Assembly: GCA_015232455.1 (NCBI GenBank)
Contig: JADFZQ010000008.1
Coordinates: forward strand, 62,001 to 126,000
Source of the DNA: Desulfamplus sp.
Lineage (GTDB): Bacteria > Desulfobacterota > Desulfobacteria > Desulfobacterales > Desulfobacteraceae
Reading direction: 5' to 3'
Length of the DNA stretch: 64,000 nt
Part shown: positions 8,597 through 17,431 of the stretch, piece by piece
Position numbering within the stretch: position 1 is the first letter of the stretch
How the letters are laid out: each line of letters starts with the position of its first letter
Translations under genes and position numbers: made by a program
Notes under the pieces: generated by a model
What the model was told of the DNA's origin: nothing
What the model saw: the letters and a program-made list of their open reading frames with translations, nothing else
Database searches by the model: none

Positions 8597-8781
8597 TTTA
8601 CTTACTTGGTTTATTACCCTATTTTTATCTAAGTATTAATGTAAAGACAAATTCAAAAATGGATAATCAAAAAATATAGTTCAAATAATTTTCTTAAACC
8701 TTAAAATACAACCGCGTCCGGCTTCTGCCGACAACTTTATGAAAACAGGCGTATCAATAGGTTTAATAGATTCTAAATGGT

Positions 8782-9027
8782 TTAATGAGAGTGGCTGTGG
8801 GAATCTTTATCATGCCCCTCATGGTTATGGTCATGGCTGCCATGATCATCATGTCCATGCTGATGCTCCTCTGTGCAGTTGTCATGGCTGTGTTCATGTT
8901 TATGGGCATGGCTGTGTGAATGCTCATGCGGATGAACATGCTCATTTTCATCGTGTTTGTGAGGATGTTCATGAGTATGACTGTGATCGTGGCTGTGGTC
9001 GTGTTCATGTTTTTTCTTAATTTCCAT
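8782..9027 (-). CDS. Histidine-rich metal-binding protein
   Basis: An 81-residue protein in which 31 residues are His, mostly as HxH and HDH repeats with Asp/Glu, plus one Cys (DNCTEEH). The start at 9027 has a strong AAAGGAG site. There is no signal peptide, so it should stay in the cytoplasm as a nickel/cobalt/zinc store or buffer, comparable in composition to Hpn-like proteins and the His-rich tails of HypB or SlyD. It follows the flavin reductase-like gene by 62 nt. Overlapping long frames on both strands at this locus are shadows created by the repetitive codons. Confidence 0.82.
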   Translation of the reverse strand: MEIKKKHEHDHSHDHSHTHEHPHKHDENEHVHPHEHSHSHAHKHEHSHDNCTEEHQHGHDDHGSHDHNHEGHDKDSHSHSH

Positions 9028-9089
9028 AATAAAATCTCCTTTAGATGTAATTTTGTTAAAATTAAAAATCTAATAATATCATACTGCAT

Positions 9090-9698
9090 TTATTCCAGAT
9101 ATTTTGCTGCCATAGGGTCTTTGCCATTAGAAAACATGGCACCAAAAGGCTCGAATATATCAATATCAGAAGTTGTGCAAAAGTGCATTCCTTTTTTACT
9201 GCCAATCATCATAAGAGGTTTTGCTTTTTGTATGTCAAGTGTTTTATCAGATGTCAGATACATATCATCAACCTCAAGCCGTAAAACTTTTCCCATTACA
9301 AGAACATAATCAGATTCTTCATATATCTTAAAAAGTTCACATTCCATCCAAGCATAGCATCCTGCAATACCCGGAGCTTTGATTAATTCAGAAGGCTTCT
9401 CCTCAAGAGCTGCATCTTTAAATTCATCAACCTCTGGAGGGGTAAATTTTGCTGTAGGAACAACCTTGTCCGCAAGATCAGTTCCTGCAAGATTTACGAC
9501 AAATTCCCTCGTCTCTTTGATATTTACTAACGTATCCCGCCTTTTTGCCGAAGCAAGACAAATCAAATCTAACGGACGCAATACAGGCATAATGCAGGAA
9601 TATGGGGCAATATTTCGTATTCCCTCTTTGCTGACACTTGAAATAAAAGCAACTGGCAAAGGCATGAACCCTTCTCTCATAAACGATTTGAAAATCAT
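9090..9698 (-). CDS. Flavin reductase-like FMN-binding split-barrel protein
   Basis: A 202-residue protein with the flavin reductase-like pattern: [20 protein letters not shown] near the start (PRPIALVST-like), then FVVNLAG and [20 protein letters not shown]. Such proteins bind FMN and reduce flavins or metal complexes. Its place in front of the His-rich protein gene and within the metal-uptake region makes reductive release of an imported metal chelate a possible role, which is inference. The frame is intact. Confidence 0.8.
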   Translation of the reverse strand: MIFKSFMREGFMPLPVAFISSVSKEGIRNIAPYSCIMPVLRPLDLICLASAKRRDTLVNIKETREFVVNLAGTDLADKVVPTAKFTPPEVDEFKDAALEEKPSELIKAPGIAGCYAWMECELFKIYEESDYVLVMGKVLRLEVDDMYLTSDKTLDIQKAKPLMMIGSKKGMHFCTTSDIDIFEPFGAMFSNGKDPMAAKYLE

Positions 9699-9783
9699 AA
9701 TTTTACCTTTTGAAAATCTGATTTTGATATGATACCTATTTTTAGTGTAATACCTATAATAATAAAAAGAATAGGTATTTAGA

Positions 9784-9811
9784 GTAGAGACACACAGCCG
9801 TGCGTCTCTAC
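9784..9811. repeat. 28-bp palindrome GTAGAGAC...GTCTCTAC (copy 1)
   Basis: Arms GTAGAGACACACAG and CCGTGCGTCTCTAC. A near-identical palindrome occurs at 63050-63077. Here it lies between the exported FmdE gene and the flavin reductase-like gene and may act as a terminator or be a small mobile palindrome. Confidence 0.6.
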
Positions 9812-9830
9812 AATGCCATTATTAGTTGAA

Positions 9831-10985
9831 TTATTTAGTCAGCCCAAGTTTCTGCATTGGATCAACACCCGGTCTTGCCCAATCTTTTGGAGCAAAACCT
9901 TCTGGAAGTTCAAATGTGTGAAGAACTTTAACAAAAGATTCGGGCTGGTCAAGTCGCTCTAAATACCATAAATCAGAACAGAGCTTTGTGATAGTGGCAC
10001 TGATATAGTCAGGACATCCTGTATTGGGAAGTGTAATGCTGATAACAATACCATCCCATTTCTTTGTAGTACCGTCCTGACGGTATATTATTGTTGCGGC
10101 ATTTTTTACCTCTTCTTTCCATGCAGCACGATCATCTGCTGTGGAATAAAGCACTGAATATCCGCTTTTGCCGGGAGTTGCGTTCAGCAGTGTCATAAAA
10201 GCATCTTCTTTGCACCACGGCTGGACACTATGAACAAAATAGGCTCCGCCTGATGTTAAAGGAAAATAGGTTTTAATGTAATTTACAGCTAAAATACCTG
10301 ATGTAACGCCAGGACAGTAATGATCATGGAACTCAATTGATCTAAGAAGAGATTTGGGTACACCTTTTGCGGCTGCATTGGCAATAGTAACCACACGGAA
10401 TGCGTTATTGCCAAACACAAGCTGTTTATCAAATTTATCACTATATACAGCAGCATTTGCATAGAGATTATCAGGATTTATATTTTCAGAAGAGACAATA
10501 GAGAATAGTTCTGATGTCTCAACAGCAAGATTATCCATTATAACCTGATAGTAGCTCTTAGAATCTATATTAACGAAAAGTTTTGGAACAGCCGCTGGAT
10601 TTAACTGAAAATAAACGCACATACCAGTTGAAGGATAATGGATGGCAAACCAAAGAGGGTCATCGTAGTGTGAATGAACCTCTATTAATCTATTATTGCC
10701 TCTTGAGGCATTCGTAAGCTCTTGCAATCCGTCAAGACACCCTTCTGTTGAAGAGCCGTTGATTTCTGCATATCCTGCGTTTGTAAGGGTAATTGCTTTA
10801 ATTCCAGAGTTCATTCCAGTTCCTGTAATCTGTGATGCCTCGTAAGCGGCTCTAAGACCCACTACATTCCAAACTGTATAATTGCTGTCAAATTCAGCAG
10901 ACAAAGATATAGACGGGGCTATAAGAATTGCTATGCCTATAATTGCTGCTACCGTGCTGAAAAAATGTTTTTTATACCTGTTCAT
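9831..10985 (-). CDS. Exported FmdE-family protein
   Basis: A 384-residue protein from the ATG at 10985, which follows an AAAGGA site (an upstream ATG at 11003 overlaps that site and is less likely). A clear signal peptide (FFSTVAAIIGIAILIAPSISLSA) sends it to the periplasm. The second half carries the FmdE-type motif EFHDHYCPGVTSG (canonical FHGHxCPG) and later SVQPWCKEDA and NTGCPDYIS. FmdE domains bind metal through the His and Cys of that motif; their reaction is unknown. A periplasmic FmdE between TonB receptor and ABC importer genes could bind the incoming metal or ligand. Confidence 0.72.
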   Translation of the reverse strand: MNRYKKHFFSTVAAIIGIAILIAPSISLSAEFDSNYTVWNVVGLRAAYEASQITGTGMNSGIKAITLTNAGYAEINGSSTEGCLDGLQELTNASRGNNRLIEVHSHYDDPLWFAIHYPSTGMCVYFQLNPAAVPKLFVNIDSKSYYQVIMDNLAVETSELFSIVSSENINPDNLYANAAVYSDKFDKQLVFGNNAFRVVTIANAAAKGVPKSLLRSIEFHDHYCPGVTSGILAVNYIKTYFPLTSGGAYFVHSVQPWCKEDAFMTLLNATPGKSGYSVLYSTADDRAAWKEEVKNAATIIYRQDGTTKKWDGIVISITLPNTGCPDYISATITKLCSDLWYLERLDQPESFVKVLHTFELPEGFAPKDWARPGVDPMQKLGLTK

Positions 10986-11109
10986 TCTAAAGATTCCTTT
11001 CAATATTTAAAAGTTTATGTTTGTTGATAAAAATTCTTGTAAGACCCATAAAATAAAGGTCCATCTCTTATAAAAAGAGATTGCTTGTAGCTATTCATTA
11101 TGTCAACCA

Positions 11110-11892
11110 CTATATAAACCTTGCATAAGCAGGACGAAATACAGCTTCCATACACTGGCAGACTCTTTCTGCTTCTGACTCTGATCCAGAATAGGCTATC
11201 CAGCAATTCCATATATCATCGTAGCTCTGCCATCTGCTGCTGTCTGGTTTGGCAAGATTATCAAAATCATTGCTTTCATAAATTCTGCAAAAGGTCTGTA
11301 TCTTTTTGATAAGCCCATCTTCTGTATCTTCTCCACCTCTTGCCATGTAATCTGGATAAAGATCATCAAAAACCAATCCATAAATTATATGTTTAAACCG
11401 CCATGTCATCACACTCAAGGCTGGCTCTATCCAATTGCTGTTTTTCTGTTTCAACTCTTCTCTAAAGGCTTTTTTCCCATCATCAAGAGATGATCTCAGT
11501 TTAGTTTTTGTTTCAGACATATTAATTTTACCGTCTTCTTGCAGCGGTATATATGATTTACGCCAATCTTCATAAACCTGCTTTATTTCTTCCTGCGTAT
11601 TTAGGCTTATATTTGGTAACTCCTTTTGGTTAAGCTGCATATCTTCTGAAAGCCGTATTAACCCTTTTTGAGATAAATAAGAGTAGGCAATGTTATTCTT
11701 AACCTGATGACCTTCTGTAATACATTTATAGTATATAGCTACATGCAGGTCTTCATTAATAAGGATATATGCCCCGCTTCTCTGGCTTACATAAGGCATA
11801 GATGTAAACAACCCTCTCTCATGCAGATCAAAGATGCTTGGGCTTTTATATTTTGGTTTATAAAGAACAAACCACCCCTTTGGAATTGTCAT
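11110..11892 (-). CDS. Uncharacterised protein in metal-uptake region
   Basis: A 260-residue protein starting MTIPKGWFVLYKPKYKSPS, mixed alpha/beta, with an acidic and Gln-rich middle and an aromatic-rich end (DDIWNCWIAYSGSESEAERV). There is no signal peptide or membrane segment, and I do not recognise a family. It is preceded by an AAGCCAnGAAG leader hairpin, 65 nt upstream of its start, as other genes of the region are, which ties it to the same regulon by position only. The next gene downstream encodes the exported FmdE protein. Confidence 0.6.
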   Translation of the reverse strand: MTIPKGWFVLYKPKYKSPSIFDLHERGLFTSMPYVSQRSGAYILINEDLHVAIYYKCITEGHQVKNNIAYSYLSQKGLIRLSEDMQLNQKELPNISLNTQEEIKQVYEDWRKSYIPLQEDGKINMSETKTKLRSSLDDGKKAFREELKQKNSNWIEPALSVMTWRFKHIIYGLVFDDLYPDYMARGGEDTEDGLIKKIQTFCRIYESNDFDNLAKPDSSRWQSYDDIWNCWIAYSGSESEAERVCQCMEAVFRPAYARFI

Positions 11893-11957
11893 AAAATAGT
11901 TCTCCTTTTTTATTAATTTTAATTAGTTGATAATATTAGCTTTGCTTGAAAAACAAA

Positions 11958-12011
11958 AAGCCAAGAAAACTAAAAAATACATTAAGTATTTTTAAGAAGT
12001 CTTCTTGGCTT
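11958..12011 (-). promoter_or_regulatory. Terminator-like leader hairpin before the 11.1-kb gene
   Basis: On the minus strand GAAGCCAAGAAGACTTC folds on AGTTTTCTTGGCTT, followed by TTTTTGTTTTT, 65 nt before the ATG at 11892. The 5' arm is the same as in the hairpin before the TonB receptor gene. Confidence 0.58.
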
Positions 12012-12180
12012 CAGTTGTTTAGATTTTACTAAAATTTGTTATTCAGGAATTGAAACCTGAAATTTATTATATTCTTAAATAATTCTTCAGGGAATCAGAT
12101 TAAAAGGTAAATTAAGAAAAATCTGATTTTATAGGCTTCATGCCATTTTTTTACTTTTTACTTCAAAAAAATTATATCTT

Positions 12181-13146
12181 TTATACCTGCCAAAGCATAA
12201 CGCCTTGGCATATTTGGTGTTTATACTTAAAAATTCCATCTTCAGCCTTAGATTCAATATATTTGATAAGTTTTGCCTTTTTTTCCGGTTCAACGTCAGA
12301 GCTGCCATGCACAAAAAAGAGAATCGTCTCAAGAGTCTCTTCAATGCTCTCTGCCCGTTCATGTTCCCAGATGTTAAACTCAACATACGGACGATAGCCA
12401 AGTGCATAGATATAATTAAACGGATAGATAAAATCTCCGCCATGAGACTCAATATCTTCATCAAAAATCTCTCTCCAGATTTCTTTATAGGCATTTCTCC
12501 AGCCGCCGCCTGAAAATGTGCTAAGATAACAAAATCCACCTGATTTAGCTGATTTCATAGCTTTTAGTAAGGTTTCAGGATTTGAGATTCCAGGAGTCAT
12601 GGAGGCAAATACAAGATCAAATTTATCTTTAAATAAACCATCTTTAAAAGCAGTTTCAATATTAACTTCCTGCCAAGTTTTTTGAACAATATCAATCTGA
12701 TTACTCAAATCAATCTGGCTACTCATTTTTTTTTGATCTAATCTGCTTTTTTCTATCCGCCGTTTAAGTTCATTAATCATCTCACCAGATGGCTCAAGAG
12801 CTGTTACAACTGCCCCTAGCTCTGCCATTGGAATTGTCCAGTTTCCAGGACCCGCACCGATATCAAGAACTTTTGCCCCATCTTTTAATGCTCCCGCCTC
12901 CTTGAGCATTGATAAAATTTTCTCTTTTCGTTTCAATGCCTCTGGTGAACCACTTCTTTTAGCAAATCCGCCAGCCATTCTGTCCCATCTTTTGACAGGC
13001 TCATCACCATTATCACCATTTTGTTTTTCATTACCCAGCTCACTATTTTGGTCAGGCTTCTTAGAGTTATCAATCTGCTTTGACTTGGTGGCAGATAGCC
13101 AAAGCTCTTCCCAAAGTTGTTCATTTTTTGTTGGAAATAAAAACAT
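12181..13146 (-). CDS. Class I SAM-dependent methyltransferase (2)
   Basis: A 321-residue protein. Motif I is VLDIGAGPGNWTIPMAELGA, with a following acidic strand end VVTALEPSGEM, typical of class I SAM methyltransferases. The N-terminus (EQLWEELWLSATKSK) resembles that of the other methyltransferase at 13.5-14.5 kb, so the two are paralogues. An Asn/Asp/Lys-rich insertion lies after residue 20. It sits directly behind a gutted nickel-type ABC ATPase gene. Similar methyltransferases often accompany Nik-type importers; modification of a nickel-chelating small molecule is a possible job, but this is inference. Confidence 0.8.
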   Translation of the reverse strand: MFLFPTKNEQLWEELWLSATKSKQIDNSKKPDQNSELGNEKQNGDNGDEPVKRWDRMAGGFAKRSGSPEALKRKEKILSMLKEAGALKDGAKVLDIGAGPGNWTIPMAELGAVVTALEPSGEMINELKRRIEKSRLDQKKMSSQIDLSNQIDIVQKTWQEVNIETAFKDGLFKDKFDLVFASMTPGISNPETLLKAMKSAKSGGFCYLSTFSGGGWRNAYKEIWREIFDEDIESHGGDFIYPFNYIYALGYRPYVEFNIWEHERAESIEETLETILFFVHGSSDVEPEKKAKLIKYIESKAEDGIFKYKHQICQGVMLWQV

Positions 13147-13165
13147 GTCCGCTCCTTACAATAAA

Positions 13166-13452
13166 TTATTTTGTCATTTTATTAAGTTCCATCAACCTTA
13201 CAGCCTCTGCTGTTTGCTTCATATATGGTGTTGCAGGAGAATCAAATATTTCATTAAAAGCACCTTTTTCAATAAGATGCCCATTGTGCGTAACACAGAT
13301 ATTTTCTGCAATATATGAAACAGCTTTAAGATTATGAGAGATAAATAAGATAGAAACTCCGTGTTCCCTGTTAAGTGATTTTATCAGCTCAAGAATATTA
13401 AGTTTAGAAGCAGGAAATTTTCAACTTCTAAGAGTTTGGGCTTTTTATTCAT
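13166..13452 (-). pseudogene. NikE/OppF-type ABC ATPase remnant (both ends kept, middle lost)
   Basis: The start reads MNKKPKLLEVENFLL, the usual beginning of a peptide/nickel ABC ATPase, and then shifts frame at about 13425. Downstream another frame reads ILELIKSLNREHGVSILFIS, then HNLKAVSYIAENICVTHNGH and an FDSPATPYMKQTAEAV end, the C-terminal third with the H-loop (SHN). Walker A, signature and Walker B are all missing, so it cannot hydrolyse ATP. It lies between two intact methyltransferase genes in what was probably a nik-type operon. Confidence 0.82.
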
Positions 13453-13523
13453 TTTAAAAAATATTGTTATTGTGTTTTAGTAGTAATCTATAACGTCCAT
13501 GTCATCGCGGGCACAACAAGCTT

Positions 13524-14477
13524 TTACCAATTTCCCGCAGGTTTTACCTGAAAATTTAGTTTTTTCCACCAAACAATGCAGGTGTTCATCTCTTCTTGAT
13601 ATTCAATATTTCCATCTTTAATAAAATGTTTTAGAGCATTGTGGATTTTATTTTCAATATCAATAATACTTCTACTTTTGCTATTATCAATATTATCAGC
13701 TCTGTCTGAATTATCAGCATTATCTGAATCTGTTTCTTCTCCATCAATAAACATGCCAAAATATGCAGTGTAAAATCTTACCATATCCTCAACAGGACAT
13801 CTGAAAAGATAGCTGTTTGAAATATGCTTAATATTTGGCATTCTGCCGCTTGCGATAAGATAACCCATAAGATAAATAAGATGGATACCAGAAACAGGTG
13901 CAGCTCTATCCATAACCTCATTCCACAAAATATTGGGGATTTTTTGTGAATTTATGCCAGCACCAACCATTACCGCACAATAACCTTTTGTCCATGACTC
14001 CATCTTTCTTATTCCGTCTGGATTTAATGAAGGGGGAACAAAAGACGCTGTTACAAGATCATATTGAGTATCAGGAGAATAGCTGTCAAAAGGCGTGCAG
14101 ATTGTTTCAATGTTAAAAATGTTCTGTTTTAACGCTTCTCGTTTAAGAACATTGAGCATTGCAGAAGAGTAATCAATGCCTGTTACTTTAGCTGTATGAG
14201 CTGCCATTGGAATTGCAAGAGTCCCAGGTCCGCAGCCCGCATCTAAAACCGTTGACTCTTTATTGATTAAATTTTCTGCAATAAGAGTATTTACAGCGGT
14301 TTTTCCAAAATAGTCTCCATTTCCCCATATCTTAAGATAGATATCACTGATTGAATCAAAAAAATCGAGCCACGATTCTGGTTTTACAGATTGGCTTTTA
14401 GATAGAAAAGCAGAGCGTTTTGCCTCTGCCCACTGCTCTTCCCAAAATTTAACATTTATTATATCTTCATAATTCAT
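13524..14477 (-). CDS. Class I SAM-dependent methyltransferase (1)
   Basis: A 317-residue protein with motif I VLDAGCGPGTLAIPMA, then VTGIDYSSAML and a later YDLVTASFVPPSL strand. An N-terminal helix (VKFWEEQWAEAKRSA) is shared with the second methyltransferase. A Ser/Asp/Asn low-complexity insertion (near DGEETDSDNADNSD) interrupts the C-terminal part. It is intact although both flanking nickel-type transporter genes are ruined, which suggests a function that does not need that transporter, perhaps with the TonB/FecCD route. Confidence 0.82.
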   Translation of the reverse strand: MNYEDIINVKFWEEQWAEAKRSAFLSKSQSVKPESWLDFFDSISDIYLKIWGNGDYFGKTAVNTLIAENLINKESTVLDAGCGPGTLAIPMAAHTAKVTGIDYSSAMLNVLKREALKQNIFNIETICTPFDSYSPDTQYDLVTASFVPPSLNPDGIRKMESWTKGYCAVMVGAGINSQKIPNILWNEVMDRAAPVSGIHLIYLMGYLIASGRMPNIKHISNSYLFRCPVEDMVRFYTAYFGMFIDGEETDSDNADNSDRADNIDNSKSRSIIDIENKIHNALKHFIKDGNIEYQEEMNTCIVWWKKLNFQVKPAGNW

Positions 14478-14496
14478 GGTTATCTCTCCATTAAAT

Positions 14497-14761
14497 CTAT
14501 TTTTCTACAAGAACCGGCTTAAACAGATGATCCATCTCAAAATTTCCAAATTTTTTAGAACAGGCATAGAGGCTTATATCATGATAAATAGGAAGAATGG
14601 GTAAATTGTCATTTATCATCTGCTCTAATGCACGGTATTTATCTTTACGGCTTTTAACGTTCATCTCATAACGGGCAGATTCATTCAGCAGCAAAAACAT
14701 CTGCTGTGCAAGCTGACACCAGCATTATCCCTGCAAGAAAAGTTGATGCAAGTTTGTTCAT
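14497..14761 (-). pseudogene. NikA-type (SBP_bac_5) substrate-binding protein remnant
   Basis: The 5' end encodes a perfect signal peptide with ribosome-binding site (MNKLASTFLAGIMLVSACTA, then DVFAAE and a stop). In another frame the last ~55 residues follow: YRALEQMINDNLPILPIYHD then SLYACSKKFGNFEMDH, matching the C-terminus of nickel/peptide-binding proteins. Some 430 internal residues are missing. It is preceded by a promoter-like sequence and an AAGCC-type leader hairpin, so the control region outlived the gene. Confidence 0.82.
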
Positions 14762-14850
14762 GATTTTTCTCCTTTTAACGTAGCTCTCCGCTGCAACCGC
14801 AGAGATGTTAAACCAGCGATTTAAGGTTTTTTAGAAACTGCAAAATAAAA

Positions 14851-14899
14851 AAGCCATGAAGATATTTCTGAAACTTTCCAGAAACAGCCTTCATGGCTT
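14851..14899 (-). promoter_or_regulatory. Terminator-like leader hairpin before nikA remnant
   Basis: On the minus strand AAGCCATGAAGGCTGTTTCTGG pairs with CAGAAATATCTTCATGGCTT, followed by TTTTTTATTTT. It lies 89 nt before the remnant's ATG. Together with the small hairpin at 14937-14957 it forms a two-hairpin leader. Confidence 0.6.
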
Positions 14900-14936
14900 T
14901 GGTTATTTTAGCAGCTTTTTATTTACAGCTAACTTC

Positions 14937-14957
14937 TTACCGCCTTCATGGCAGTAA
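14937..14957 (-). promoter_or_regulatory. Upstream leader hairpin TTACTGCC-ATGAA-GGCGGTAA
   Basis: A short stem closing a five-base ATGAA loop. The CC-ATGAA-GG core repeats exactly in the 5' arm of the following terminator-like hairpin (GCCATGAAGGC). The exbB leader has the same layout (CC-AAGAA-GG at 22292-22317 before GCCACGAAGGC). Confidence 0.5.
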
Positions 14958-14970
14958 TTTTGTGTATTGT

Positions 14971-14999
14971 GAAATAAACAAAAAACATGGCGTTGTCAA
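14971..14999 (-). promoter_or_regulatory. Sigma70-type promoter for nikA remnant leader
   Basis: TTGACA (-35), a 17-bp spacer, then TATTTC (-10) on the minus strand, just upstream of the two-hairpin leader. The -35 is perfect, the -10 weak. Confidence 0.4.
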
Positions 15000-15013
15000 C
15001 ACTATACTCTTGT

Positions 15014-17266
15014 TTATGCACTTAATCTTTTGCTTGTAAATGTATTTTGAATATCATTCATTACAGCATTAAAGTTACCGTCAAACTTTTTGTTTACATC
15101 ATTATATGAGCCTACAAATCTCTGATAAATCGGATTTCCAAAAATTTCTCTCTCGTCAATACTACGTTGTGAGCTGATGTTTGACACAAATACATCTTTT
15201 ATCCTTTTTAGAACTACAATCTGCTCATCTGTAAAGCTGTATGTATGAATATAAGAAAGATAAAGTTTCTCAATCCTCTCTTTTGGTGTCGGTATTTTCT
15301 TTATCCCCGTTGCATGGAGTAAAAAATCCCATGCAGAGCCTTCTGGATAGTCATACATCTTTTGAAGATGCCCCTCGTCCATAAATGTATTTGGTGAAGA
15401 TAACCAATGGATAAACTGTGCAATCTCCTCTTCATCAGGCTGATACTCTGGCTGCTGTGCTTTTTCTTTTAATGCAACAATCACAGGTTCTTGACTCTTT
15501 TTCAACTCTTCCTCAAATATTCTTTTTGCCTCTTCAATAGGGATATTATCTTTTACAACAATAGAATCACCGTGAATCTCTACCCTCTGAATCAAATTTG
15601 CAGGGTCAGGGTTGTCAATTAAAAAATATTCGCCTTTTGGTTTTGCTGTTCCACCTGTTTTGGTTTCCTCTGCTTTTACAACTTTTATGTTCTCTTTTAG
15701 AGTCCCTTTTCCATTGTCTTCCATCTGTTTGCACAAACCAACAAAATCAAGAACCGTAAAGCTGAATTTGCCTGTTTTCAGGTCAAGACGTGTGCCGCGA
15801 CCAACCATCTGAATATATTTTCCAACTGATTTGGTAAGAGATGCAAATCCAATATAACGAACGCAGGGAATATCAACACCAGTAGTCAAAATATCAACTG
15901 ACGTAACCACATAAGGCTTACGATACGGACTTTTAAACCACGCTTTTAATGTTTCGTTAAGCTCATTATTCTCAGATATAACCGCCTCCGCATAATAGGG
16001 CTTTTCAGATAAATCTCTCTCAAAAACCTTGTTCACAGCTTTTGCTAACTCAATACAATGCGGCTGGCTTACACCAAAAAGTATTACCTTTTCTCCATAC
16101 TGGGTAATCTTTTTTAACTCTTCGGCAATGCGTAAACAGTTCTCTTCTGAAACAAATTTGCGGTTTAACTGTTCTAATGTCAGAGTTTTTTCTGCACCTA
16201 ATTCAATCTTATATTTCTTTTGTGGTTCTAAAACATGGTCAAAAGATACCCCTTTTTCTTTAGCTTCCTTGATTAATGATGAAATTAGCTCAACAGGTTT
16301 GTATGGAGCAAGAAAACCCTCGCTGATTCCTCTTTCCATATCAAACTGAAAATCAGGCTCTCCTGTTTCGCAGCCAAAAAGTTTGTATGTGTCAATAATT
16401 GCCAAATCTTCCTCATCAACTTCTGTCCCATCTTTTGCTACTGCAATTTTAGGGGTAGCGGTTAATCCAACTCTTGGGCACAGGAAATGGTCAAAAATCA
16501 GCTTTCTATTTACATTAATGCTGCGATGACACTCATCAACAATGATTAAGTCATAAAAATTGGAGTGCAAATCACTGTAAATAATCTCTAAAGTATCAAT
16601 AACAACCACATGAATACTTGCATTTTTTCTTGCCCTGAAATTTGATGTTGTTATCCAGCTTGAAGTGTATTCCCTGCTGATTAAGGAAAATCCATCATCA
16701 ACAGCCTGTTTTGCAAGCATTCTTCTATCAACTACAAACAGAATCCTTTTGGTTAGACCGCTTTGTAAAAGTGCTTTTACAAGTGCAACTGCTGTTCTGG
16801 TTTTTCCAAGTCCAGTTGCCATGTGAATCAACATTTTTTGCTTGCCTGACTTGTAATTCTCAATTATGGTTCGGATACATTGAAGCTGGTAATACCTGTC
16901 TTTTCCTATGGTTGAGTCAAAACCGCCTGCAATAGTTGTGTCAATGGCAATCTCTTTGTTAGAAGCAATCCGTTTCTGCTGCTCAATTTTGAGTTTCATC
17001 TCTTCTAAAGTCATAAAAGAGGTTACTTGCTTGAACTCACCAGCATCTAAACCACGCCACGTATTGTCGTAAAACAGAATTCTTTCTGCACTGCAAGCAT
17101 ATAAAAAGCGGGGTTTTAAAAGCTGAGTAACAATGGTGCGGAGTTTGAGTAAATCCTTGTTTTCCTTGTCTAAATTATTTTCGATTACTGCCAATACTTC
17201 ACCATTCAAATCTTGCAGCACTATATCTGGACGGATATTTTTAAGGGTTGAATAATCTTTCTTCAA
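15014..17266 (-). CDS. hsdR: Type I restriction enzyme R subunit (EcoEI/EcoKI-like), 5'-frameshifted
   Basis: A 750-residue motor and nuclease subunit. Visible: the end of the HSDR_N domain (IRPDIVLQDLNGEVLAVIE), Walker A LIHMATGLGKTRTA, DECH box IIVDECHRS, TATPK, the helicase motif IQMVGRGTRLD and an EcoEI-type C-terminal region. The first ~35 codons lie in another frame (17300-17397), so the natural start is cut off by a one-base frameshift near 17313-17318. The partner M and S genes are also ruined, so the system should be inactive. Confidence 0.85.
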   Translation of the reverse strand: MKKDYSTLKNIRPDIVLQDLNGEVLAVIENNLDKENKDLLKLRTIVTQLLKPRFLYACSAERILFYDNTWRGLDAGEFKQVTSFMTLEEMKLKIEQQKRIASNKEIAIDTTIAGGFDSTIGKDRYYQLQCIRTIIENYKSGKQKMLIHMATGLGKTRTAVALVKALLQSGLTKRILFVVDRRMLAKQAVDDGFSLISREYTSSWITTSNFRARKNASIHVVVIDTLEIIYSDLHSNFYDLIIVDECHRSINVNRKLIFDHFLCPRVGLTATPKIAVAKDGTEVDEEDLAIIDTYKLFGCETGEPDFQFDMERGISEGFLAPYKPVELISSLIKEAKEKGVSFDHVLEPQKKYKIELGAEKTLTLEQLNRKFVSEENCLRIAEELKKITQYGEKVILFGVSQPHCIELAKAVNKVFERDLSEKPYYAEAVISENNELNETLKAWFKSPYRKPYVVTSVDILTTGVDIPCVRYIGFASLTKSVGKYIQMVGRGTRLDLKTGKFSFTVLDFVGLCKQMEDNGKGTLKENIKVVKAEETKTGGTAKPKGEYFLIDNPDPANLIQRVEIHGDSIVVKDNIPIEEAKRIFEEELKKSQEPVIVALKEKAQQPEYQPDEEEIAQFIHWLSSPNTFMDEGHLQKMYDYPEGSAWDFLLHATGIKKIPTPKERIEKLYLSYIHTYSFTDEQIVVLKRIKDVFVSNISSQRSIDEREIFGNPIYQRFVGSYNDVNKKFDGNFNAVMNDIQNTFTSKRLSA

Positions 17267-17397
17267 GTTTGGGGGAATATCGTATATCTGTTGATACAGC
17301 AGAGTATCGCCAACTTTCCATTCCAGCCATAGTCATTGACTAACTTGTGAATGACAGGCAAATCTGTAGAGGTTGCTTCGTTAATTTTTCGGGTCAT
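17267..17397 (-). pseudogene. hsdR: 5' end of hsdR, out of frame
   Basis: From the ATG at 17397 the frame reads MTRKINEATSTDLPVIHKLV then NDYGWNGK, the usual start of EcoEI-type R subunits, and soon hits a stop. The -1 relative frame continues as GDTLLYQQIYDIPPNLKK into the long hsdR frame. A single lost base in an A-run (around 17315) explains it. Confidence 0.75.
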
Positions 17398-17431
17398 AAA
17401 TCTTCCTCAAAAAATTAGAATAGATTTATAG

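Noticed and set aside
8739-9020. Cys/His-rich open frame on the plus strand opposite the His-rich gene
   Set aside because: Low-complexity HxH codons open several frames on both strands. Only the minus-strand frame has a strong ribosome-binding site (AAAGGAG) and a sensible protein.
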